NCBI GenBank assembly: GCA_017411325.1
Contig: JAFQQJ010000065.1
Span: forward strand, 62,001 to 126,000
From: Clostridia bacterium
GTDB taxonomy: Bacteria > Bacillota > Clostridia > CAKSNL01 > HGM11501
Direction of reading: 5' to 3'
DNA: 64,000 nucleotides
Shown here piece by piece: positions 57,926-64,000 of this stretch. The notes below the pieces were generated by a model. It searched no databases. It worked only from the letters and a program-made list of their open reading frames with translations, and was not told the DNA's origin. The position numbers and the translations under genes are program-made. The first letter of the stretch is position 1. Every line of letters starts with the position of its first letter.

Positions 57926-60688
57926 TCAAAGATTTTCCGCAGCCTTTAATGCCGCAGCTTCATTTATGCCGTAGCGTCCTATTGCAAATATGCCTCCGCC
58001 TAAATCCTTAACCTCTAAATCGAATGCTTCTGCAAAATAGGTTATGGGCATATATGGAATTCCGTCCACCAGTTTAAGGGGATTTGAAAGGGCTCTCACC
58101 TTTCCGTTTACCCGCACTTCATTTGTACCGATGAAGGAATATGTCCAGCGGTTATCAACTATTTCATAGTTTTCAAGCTTGTGGCTTTTTACATATACAA
58201 GATTTTCATCGCTATAGAATTCGATTTTTGTTTCACCATAGCCGAGGATATCCTCTGCCGCCTTAACAGGAACATAAACTGTTCCGTTTTCGGCAAATGT
58301 TCCGTATCTTGTATCGGCTTCAAATGCAAACATCTTTCCGCCTTCAACATTTATATACTTGCTTCCTGCCTTTACTACTGAAGTTTCAAAAAGAAGGCTT
58401 CTTGTATGTGCATCAAGTGTTACCTGAGGAATTTCCGTGTATAAATAGTTCATTCTGCCAAGAGGCGCAACTGATCCGTGTTCATATACATTTAAGAAGT
58501 TTTCTCTTTCCTTTGCCGAGTCTGCAATCTTAAATTCAAATTCAACTGCACCTGCTTCGCCCACTATCCATCTGGGAACTGAAACCGTCATTGCATTTCC
58601 TTTTACAGCAACCGAAACATCAGCCACCTTGCCGAAATTAAGTCCGTCTGTGCAGGAAGAAAGTGTTCCCTTACCCCCAAGGTTTACAGCAAAGTCATAG
58701 CCTTCCCAGCCGGTTGCCCGGTTACGGTCAATGTCAATGTAGATATGCATAAAGCCATCTGCCTCAACTATATCCTTTTGCGCTTTTACAAGGAAATAGA
58801 GGTTTGCATCGTCTCTTGAAACCTTGGATGATAAAATGCGGTTTACTTCCTTTGTAACATAGTGGTATTTTTCTCCTGTCAAGTGGTTTGTCATACCATA
58901 GATGTCTCTTTCATATCCTCCACCGATATTTAAATATTCGGGAGTTACGCTGTCCCACTGTGAAAGGTCACCTGCTATATCAATAGCCTTTGCTTCGCCT
59001 GCAACACGGGCAGGACGAACACCCTTATATTTTCTGCAGAAGTCTATAAGGAGCATATAATAATCGTCTCTGAGCTTTCCTTTTGAAGGCTCGATATCAC
59101 GGCTGTTTTCATCGTCAAAAGTATCAACAAAGGCATTTTCAAAGCCTGAATACATACTCTGACGAGCGGCAATCCATTCATTCCAGCCACCAACCATTAC
59201 CATGGAAGGATCTAAGTCAAGGACACGTGATTCCTGCTCACGGAAGAAATATCCTTCGTTCATTGCGCCTTCACGATAATCCTCACCAAAGGCTTCGGTG
59301 TAGCTTCTTCCTCTTGTGTAGGGGTCTGAAAATACGCCTGTCTTTTCATTTTCGAAAACATAGGACTGATTTATCGCAACACCGAGGCTTATACACTCAG
59401 GTCTTCCGTCTTCTTCCAAATCCCAGGCTGTCTGAGGATATTTCTGAAGCCATACCCAGCTGTTTGCACCGTCTGTATATTCTCCGGCACTTCTGTTTCC
59501 CATATCCCTTACAGTGCAGTTATCAAAAATTTCATTTAAAAGTCTGTCGCTTTCCGTGTCACCTGAACCGAAGGACTTATTGGATAAATACTCTCTTGTG
59601 GTTCCGCCGAATAAAAGAGGCTTGTCATCCCACGTAAACCAAAGGTCTTTATACTGTTCATTTTTAATAAAGTTCAAGTAAATTGCCTTTACCTGCTTTT
59701 CTCTTTCCTTGTAATCGGATGCCCAGGAATCCATAGCGCAGATTTTCGGAACATTTACACCTGCTGCCTTTGCATCGGAAAATGCCTGAAACATCAGAAT
59801 TGTAGTATCAAGGAAAATGTTGCTTCCGTTGGTCCAGTCAAGGAAAACGGAATCAACGCCCGCCATTGCAAGCATTTCTGCGTGACGGCGGAATTTGAAA
59901 TAGTCATAGTTACTTGTATAACCGAATATAGGCTCTGCCCAGTGATATACAGCATTGGTATCCCATGCCTTATGGTTGTAATCATCCTTTGCATCGGGAT
60001 TTGCCGCAATTATTTCAGAAGGAATCCTCGCATTTGAACCGCCGGTGGGCTTTGCGGTCGAAAGACTTCTACCACCGGACCAGTTCCAGTAGGTTATTCC
60101 GACTTTGTGAGTGCCGTTTTTTACATCTCCTACCTCGGCATAATCTGCAATTTTTCTTCCGAGAGCGTCAGTTGCCGCCAACGTGTCATACCATCCGTCA
60201 ACAATGGCAGAATCGTGCACAATTGTATATGTATTTTCCACCGCCTTATCGGAAAGTATTATTTCCGATACTCTGAATTCGCTTCCCGTATCACCATAGG
60301 TTGATTTAAGATATAAATCGTGAACGCCTTCGGTTGCTTCTATATTTGTATAAAACACCTTGTCATAGGATTCCTTGTCGCTTAAAACAATGTATCCTAT
60401 GCACTTACCCTTTATGGGGTCATCCAGTCTTAACTGAATGGCATCGCCGTTTGCTGCAACGAGCTCCATTGTAAAGTCAGCCTTAATCCCTACGGCTTTT
60501 ATTCCGGTTAAATCAACACCCTTGTATAAAGCAAAGTTATCGGCATAGTTAAGCGTCACCTTCCCCCCTGAAAGCACAGCCCCCGAAAGGTCTGATGCCG
60601 TATCAGCCTTTATAACCTTTTCCGAAGCTAAAACTGTGCAGGAAAAAATCATAACAAGTGTAAGTGCCAGGCATAAAATTTTTCGCAT
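57926..60688 (-). CDS. Secreted GH99/GH71-like hydrolase with CBM6-like, CBM9-like and stalk domains (module A, gene 1)
   Basis: 920 residues, the longest paralogue: signal peptide (1-22), CBM6-like domain (about 25-150, GVHDLYL), catalytic barrel (about 162-555) with WYDTLAATDALGRKIADYAE, AGVDSVFLDWTN (D284), SDPYTRGRSYTEAFGEDY, GWNEWIAARQSMY (E504) and NSRDIEPSKGKLRDDYYMLL. A CBM9-like domain (about 565-740, ATGWEGYDFAVN) and a stalk domain (about 785-920) follow. Driven by its own promoter at 60726. Secretion and carbohydrate binding are well supported; the exact glycosidase reaction is not. Confidence 0.87.
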   Translation of the reverse strand: MRKILCLALTLVMIFSCTVLASEKVIKADTASDLSGAVLSGGKVTLNYADNFALYKGVDLTGIKAVGIKADFTMELVAANGDAIQLRLDDPIKGKCIGYIVLSDKESYDKVFYTNIEATEGVHDLYLKSTYGDTGSEFRVSEIILSDKAVENTYTIVHDSAIVDGWYDTLAATDALGRKIADYAEVGDVKNGTHKVGITYWNWSGGRSLSTAKPTGGSNARIPSEIIAANPDAKDDYNHKAWDTNAVYHWAEPIFGYTSNYDYFKFRRHAEMLAMAGVDSVFLDWTNGSNIFLDTTILMFQAFSDAKAAGVNVPKICAMDSWASDYKEREKQVKAIYLNFIKNEQYKDLWFTWDDKPLLFGGTTREYLSNKSFGSGDTESDRLLNEIFDNCTVRDMGNRSAGEYTDGANSWVWLQKYPQTAWDLEEDGRPECISLGVAINQSYVFENEKTGVFSDPYTRGRSYTEAFGEDYREGAMNEGYFFREQESRVLDLDPSMVMVGGWNEWIAARQSMYSGFENAFVDTFDDENSRDIEPSKGKLRDDYYMLLIDFCRKYKGVRPARVAGEAKAIDIAGDLSQWDSVTPEYLNIGGGYERDIYGMTNHLTGEKYHYVTKEVNRILSSKVSRDDANLYFLVKAQKDIVEADGFMHIYIDIDRNRATGWEGYDFAVNLGGKGTLSSCTDGLNFGKVADVSVAVKGNAMTVSVPRWIVGEAGAVEFEFKIADSAKERENFLNVYEHGSVAPLGRMNYLYTEIPQVTLDAHTRSLLFETSVVKAGSKYINVEGGKMFAFEADTRYGTFAENGTVYVPVKAAEDILGYGETKIEFYSDENLVYVKSHKLENYEIVDNRWTYSFIGTNEVRVNGKVRALSNPLKLVDGIPYMPITYFAEAFDLEVKDLGGGIFAIGRYGINEAAALKAAENL

Positions 60689-60712
60689 AACGTCATCCCC
60701 TCAAAATAAAAA

Positions 60713-60735
60713 ATGCTATACAAAAAGTATAGCAT
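60713..60735 (-). terminator. Terminator hairpin overlapping the module A promoter
   Basis: ATGCTATAC at 60713-60721 and its complement at 60727-60735 around a five-base loop, followed on the minus strand by TTTTTT. It ends the creatininase-family transcript, while its upstream arm contains the -10 element of the next gene. Confidence 0.65.
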
Positions 60736-60754
60736 CTTTCGTTTCGCTTGTCAA
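60726..60754 (-). promoter_or_regulatory. Promoter of module A
   Basis: Minus strand TTGACA (60749-60754), 17-bp spacer, TATACT (60726-60731), with TGC before the -10. Consensus quality. Confidence 0.82.
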
Positions 60755-60784
60755 TATTTTCTTTTCAAAAGTTATTTGCAAGGC

Positions 60785-61588
60785 TTATTTATTTTCGTAT
60801 TTGTCTGCCCTTTCGAAAAATTCCTTCTGGAAGGAAGGAACCACCGTGTCTTCCTTAACCGCCTTTATGTCCTTTGCAAGACGCTCAATATATAATTCCA
60901 TAAGCTTGTCGCCCGCTTCCTTTGTGCCGAGGGAGGGCGTTCCCGTAACGTGCTCGGGATAGCTTGCATACCAGGAATAGGGTGTGAAAACTCTGCCCAA
61001 ATGCCCCACTCTTCCAAGCCCCTTAACAGGCTCGGGGAAGCGCTGATATTCCATTTTTACGCTTTCGGGTGCAACCGACATAACAAGGCTTGTTTCCCAC
61101 TGGTCGGCGTGGCCTCCGTCAGGCATAACAAAGCTTTCAGCCTTTGCACGCTCATCGGGTGTAAGTCCCGAATCGTACATAACTGAATACAAGGTGTAAG
61201 GCACGTGCCTGTCCATAGTTGAGAAAAGGAAATAAGTAAGCATAGAGCCGTTTCCGCCGTGGCCGTTTACAAACATAATTTTAGTAAAGCCGTTTCTTCC
61301 TATTTCATCGCAGATGTTTTGAAGGAGTGTAATTGTAAAGTCAGATTCAAGAACAAAAGAGCCCGGAGAATGGGTTGCCTCGTGAACCTGACCGAACCAG
61401 TATGGCGGAAAAACCATACAGGGCTCGATTTTTGCCGCTTCAACCGCAATTTTATGTGCAATCAAGGCATCAGTTCCGAGGGGCAGATGCTCGCCGTGAC
61501 GCTCAAGCACTCCAATCGGAACAATACAAAGCTTTTCTTCCTTTGCCATTTTTTCAAGATCTACGGGTGTTGATAATTCCCACTGCAT
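60785..61588 (-). CDS. Creatininase-family amidohydrolase
   Basis: 267 residues with the family's metal motifs: IGVLERHGEHLPLGTDA (Glu and His ligands with Asp), VFPPYWFGQVHEATHSPGSF, MFVNGHGGNGSM and the later DGGHADQWETS with the Glu ligand. Members hydrolyse creatinine and also act in lactam, formamide or mycofactocin chemistry. Creatine metabolism is not indicated by the context (GNAT-like and CE15-like genes in the same direction), so the substrate is open. Follows the GNAT-like gene by 12 bp. Confidence 0.88.
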   Translation of the reverse strand: MQWELSTPVDLEKMAKEEKLCIVPIGVLERHGEHLPLGTDALIAHKIAVEAAKIEPCMVFPPYWFGQVHEATHSPGSFVLESDFTITLLQNICDEIGRNGFTKIMFVNGHGGNGSMLTYFLFSTMDRHVPYTLYSVMYDSGLTPDERAKAESFVMPDGGHADQWETSLVMSVAPESVKMEYQRFPEPVKGLGRVGHLGRVFTPYSWYASYPEHVTGTPSLGTKEAGDKLMELYIERLAKDIKAVKEDTVVPSFQKEFFERADKYENK

Positions 61589-61600
61589 ACTGTTTCCTCC

Positions 61601-62461
61601 TTATCTGTAAATGCCCTTTTCGGGCTCGTACATAAAATATCCTACGCCAAAGCCAACGCTTTTGCCGTCTTTAAGATACTTATAAAAGCTCTTCTGAAAG
61701 CTTGTCTTAAGCTCTTCTTCCTTTACTTCGTCAAAATTCAATTTGTCAAAAACCCGCCAGTAGCCGCAATTGCCGCTATCCTTTTTAAATACAATTTCAA
61801 AGCAATCGTAAAACATTTTCATATTGCTTCCCTCTTTGTAGCAGGTTGCAATTCCGGGATGAATAAGCCAGGATGCACATCTTACGGGCATAGGTCCCGT
61901 GTATCCGAAAAAGTCATAGGCTTTTTTAAGCGAATCTGTCAAAAGCTCTTCTGTAAGAGGGCCGGTTGACGGAATGTGACAGTTTAATACAGTATCGCCC
62001 TTTTTCACATAATCCTTATAATCAATGTCCGAAGCCATAGGCTCGTACTGAAGTCTGCCGAGACCGTAAATTCTGAACCAGTAATAAAGGCTCATCCAGT
62101 CAGATACAAAGGTGCCGACGATTCCGTAAACCTTCTTGCACTCGTCATTTTTTGTGGATAAATCAAGCACGGAATTGTAATATACATCCTCTGATATTCC
62201 CTTTGCCTTGTAGATATAGCGAAGAGGTCTTGCCGCAAGGAGCAAAAATGCCAGATTTACTGTGTAAATATGTATATTTTTCTCCTCCGAAAGCTGTTTT
62301 AATATTTCATTATATTTTCTTTCCCTGCAAAGGAACAAATCGTCAAGTGCACACTTTATTTTATCTCTTGATTCCTTATCTTCCGTAAGAGTGTCGCAAA
62401 CCTTGGAAAGGTATGCTGCATCTTCTTCAGAAAAACCGATTTTAATAATAAAATCCTGCAT
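61601..62461 (-). CDS. Two-domain acyltransferase-like protein (NAT_N / GNAT_C type)
   Basis: 286 residues. The N-terminal half is helical (IKIGFSEEDAAYLSKVCDTL, LLLAARPLRYIY). The C-terminal half carries the GNAT-like features GDTVLNCHIPSTGPLTEELL and SWLIHPGIATCY. I recall this arrangement as DUF5596/NAT_N plus GNAT_C, common in gut Clostridia and often next to glycosidases. Acyl substrate unknown. ATG at 62461 with GGAGG upstream. Cotranscribed with the creatininase-family gene. Confidence 0.7.
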   Translation of the reverse strand: MQDFIIKIGFSEEDAAYLSKVCDTLTEDKESRDKIKCALDDLFLCRERKYNEILKQLSEEKNIHIYTVNLAFLLLAARPLRYIYKAKGISEDVYYNSVLDLSTKNDECKKVYGIVGTFVSDWMSLYYWFRIYGLGRLQYEPMASDIDYKDYVKKGDTVLNCHIPSTGPLTEELLTDSLKKAYDFFGYTGPMPVRCASWLIHPGIATCYKEGSNMKMFYDCFEIVFKKDSGNCGYWRVFDKLNFDEVKEEELKTSFQKSFYKYLKDGKSVGFGVGYFMYEPEKGIYR

Positions 62462-62490
62462 TTTCTATTCCTCCAAGCTGTAGAATATGG

Positions 62491-62521
62491 CAGCGGGTCG
62501 ATGTGGGCATCGACCCCTACA
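62491..62521. repeat. REP-like palindrome
   Basis: GGGTCGATG-TGG-GCATCGACCC followed by CTACA, a perfect hairpin with no T-run, in the leader of the GNAT-like gene. Its GGGGTCGAT core resembles the palindrome at 55841. Confidence 0.6.
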
Positions 62522-62539
62522 AAATTCCTTTCAATTCTG

Positions 62540-62710
62540 TTTTACCATTCAAAATTTTTTTATCAGTGATACTCCCTATTCATTGTATACGATTTACGAA
62601 AAAACGCTTATTTGCGTTTTTCATATTGTATTGCAAAACCTAAAATCCTTTTCGGATTTCTTTACGGTTTCGCAATGTTCGAGAAAAATTTTTTACCATT
62701 CAAAATTTTT
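62540..62710. repeat. Intergenic element flanked by 20-bp direct repeats copied from the CE15-like gene's 3' end
   Basis: TTTTACCATTCAAAATTTTT occurs at 62540-62559 and 62691-62710. The right copy is the stop-codon end of the CE15-like gene and the left copy is extra. Between them lie two nested inverted repeats (TTGC-AAACC...GGTTT-GCAA with AAATCC...GGATTT inside) and a terminator. The spacing is 151 bp. It resembles a small non-coding mobile element with a target duplication. Confidence 0.6.
62598..62622 (-). terminator. Terminator after the CE15-like gene
   Basis: On the minus strand AAAAACGC-AAATAA-GCGTTTTTT. It lies inside the intergenic element. Confidence 0.7.
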
Positions 62711-63826
62711 CTCTATCATAGGATAGGGATTTATTGTAAGATGCTCGCTTAAGGGAAGGCCCTTTCTTACTCTGTCCATAAAGTTTAAAAATTCAATATA
62801 ATCGGGAAGCTTATGGCGATGCTGACCGGGACGGAACCATGCAGCAGCATGATCTTCGCAGCCTAAGTATTTATAGCATTCCTTAACTGCCATAAAGTTC
62901 TGCCATGCACCGATGGGGTTTATCCAGTAGTCCTGCATACCTTCGCACTGGAGGTAGTATCTCGGTGCAACAAGTGCTCCGAAATAGTGCATATCGTAAG
63001 GAAGATCCTCTTCTCTGTCGCGGTAAGGTGTAAGACCGTCACCCATCCATGTGGGGAAAGCATCAAGCATATCGGCAAGTCGCTCTGTTCTTCTGCCCGC
63101 ATCACCCTGGTCTGTTACAACGGTACGGTAGGAAACTGCACCGTGACAGCCTGAGTTGTTGGGGCAGGTATACTTAATTCTTTCGTCTATTACTGCCGCA
63201 AGCATAGCGGTTTTTCCGCCGCGGGAATGACCTGTTACGCCAACCTCTGTTTCGTCAACGAATGAGAGCTTTTCGAATACGTCCATACAAACCATATAGC
63301 CCCACGCCCAGGCACCGATATCGGTGAAGCGGACATCGGGATATACTCTGTGAAGTCCGCCCTCGCGGCTTCCCTTAATGTCATTTGCAAGCTCAAGGCG
63401 GTTAAAGCGCGCGGCAATATAGCCTCTTCTCATAGCTTCCCATGCAACATCGCTTTCCATATTCTGATAGCATCCGTCACCCGTTAATACAACGGGATAT
63501 TTTTCTGTTTCGCTTAAGGGGGTGTCGCCTCCTCCGGCGCTTACACCGGGAACATAGGGAATGTTTAATTCAAGCGTAAAGGAAACCTGACGTTCCTTTG
63601 TTCCCGCATAAATCTTGTACCATGTGGGAACGTGGTTTCTTGTAAGCGTATTAAGCCGTTCAATTTCGACAACCTCGGGACGGGGCGGAATTTCGCCGTA
63701 TTCCGTCTCAACAATCCTTTTCTTAATGGCTTCTCTTTCCTTTTCCCACTCTGCGGGAGTCATTCTTGTTCCGTCTGCCTTACGGAAGGGATCGGGCATT
63801 TTTCCTAAAAATGTAATCTGTCTCAT
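62693..63826 (-). CDS. CE15-like (glucuronoyl esterase-type) alpha/beta hydrolase
   Basis: 377 residues, no signal peptide. The nucleophile elbow is TGHSRGGKTA (Ser about 208), the GxSRxGK pattern of bacterial CE15 enzymes. It also has NNSGCHGAVSYR and a late W-F-R-P-G-Q-H with the catalytic His. The N-terminal region starts FLGKMPDPFRKADGTRMTPAEWEKERE, typical of the family. ATG at 63826 with AAAGGAG; ten upstream in-frame codons are unsupported. CE15 enzymes cleave esters of glucuronic acid in lignin-carbohydrate complexes; a cytoplasmic member may handle smaller uronate esters, or the family may be wider. It follows a partial gene by 16 bp. Confidence 0.82.
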   Translation of the reverse strand: MRQITFLGKMPDPFRKADGTRMTPAEWEKEREAIKKRIVETEYGEIPPRPEVVEIERLNTLTRNHVPTWYKIYAGTKERQVSFTLELNIPYVPGVSAGGGDTPLSETEKYPVVLTGDGCYQNMESDVAWEAMRRGYIAARFNRLELANDIKGSREGGLHRVYPDVRFTDIGAWAWGYMVCMDVFEKLSFVDETEVGVTGHSRGGKTAMLAAVIDERIKYTCPNNSGCHGAVSYRTVVTDQGDAGRRTERLADMLDAFPTWMGDGLTPYRDREEDLPYDMHYFGALVAPRYYLQCEGMQDYWINPIGAWQNFMAVKECYKYLGCEDHAAAWFRPGQHRHKLPDYIEFLNFMDRVRKGLPLSEHLTINPYPMIEKNFEW

Positions 63827-63842
63827 AATATTTACTCCTTTA

Positions 63843-64000
63843 TTATAATTTTTCAAGTTTTATAAGGTATGATGCATAAGGTTCCAGTTTAAGAATCGGA
63901 GAAAAAGTGCTTCCATTAAATATTTCCTCTCTCACTTTTTCCAAATCCTTTTTTTCGTCAAGAAGATAGTATTCCGCCTTTACTCCGCCATCACCCGTAA
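63843..64000 (-). CDS. C-terminal end of a further gene (partial, unidentified)
   Basis: An open frame runs in from the right edge and stops at 63843-63845. The visible 52 residues end KLEPYASYLIKLEKL, with AEYYLLDEKKDLEKVREEIF before. This resembles the C-terminal beta-sandwich end of glycosidases such as GH39 or GH51-type enzymes, but too little is visible to name it. Confidence 0.6.
   Translation of the reverse strand, partial: TGDGGVKAEYYLLDEKKDLEKVREEIFNGSTFSPILKLEPYASYLIKLEKL

Noticed and set aside
27767..60688. Annotating the stalk-domain proteins as copper amine oxidases
   Set aside because: Only the small N-domain-like module is present; no oxidase domain or topaquinone motif exists.
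62681..62713. Inverted repeat GAGAAAAATTTT / AAAATTTTTCTC as regulatory hairpin
   Set aside because: It is A+T-rich and arises at the junction of the duplicated gene end; no separate function is needed to explain it.

Overview
The window looks like a low-GC, strictly anaerobic, spore-forming member of the Clostridia, probably an uncultured gut or rumen fibre degrader. The evidence is a dipicolinate synthase pair (dpaA/dpaB), an NfnAB-type electron-bifurcating transhydrogenase beside a glutamate dehydrogenase, a glycyl-radical enzyme with its activase, sigma-A promoters of TTGACA-N17-TATAAT type, strong AGGAGG ribosome sites, and many secreted multi-domain proteins. No rRNA, tRNA, CRISPR array, phage or transposase gene was recognised.

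Left part (1-14 kb) is mostly housekeeping: a Gld-type ABC exporter (ATPase, permease, start of a GldG-like protein), hisS-aspS, dpaAB, nfnAB, gdhA, an operon of a DUF2161-like protein, rsmE and an orphan PotD-like lipoprotein, and a divergently transcribed exonuclease III. From 14 to 20 kb one operon encodes three secreted proteins carrying a 'stalk' (copper-amine-oxidase-N-like) domain, one of them with BspA-type leucine-rich repeats, plus a small hypothetical protein. From 20 to 27.6 kb come a ribbon-helix-helix protein, a one-domain EamA protein, a WG-repeat protein that appears to be an inserted cassette flanked by 24-bp direct repeats, an acyltransferase-like/DUF6320-like pair and a KtrAB-type potassium transporter.

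The right part (27.7-64 kb) is a large glycan-degradation locus. Its core is four copies of a two-gene module. Each module has a secreted GH99/GH71-like TIM-barrel protein (CBM6-like domain in three, then catalytic domain, CBM9-like domain and stalk domain), followed 12-20 bp later by a secreted protein made of two to four F5/8 type C (discoidin-like) domains and a C-terminal stalk domain. Each module ends in its own terminator. Between and around the modules are a solute-binding lipoprotein, an HSL-type esterase, a DMT transporter, GH43-like and GH28-related enzymes, a Gfo/Idh/MocA dehydrogenase, a CE15-like esterase, a creatininase-family hydrolase, a GNAT-like protein, a divergent short glycyl-radical enzyme with its activase, four AraC regulators and one LysR regulator. 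Direct repeats with a 21-22 bp period next to three of the AraC genes look like operators.

The most novel-looking items are the four-fold GH99-like/discoidin/stalk module whose NEW motif lacks the second catalytic Glu of true GH99 enzymes, the glycyl-radical enzyme, and two cases in which the 3' end of a gene has been duplicated around an inserted segment. Function assignments rest on motif reading only; no database search was possible.
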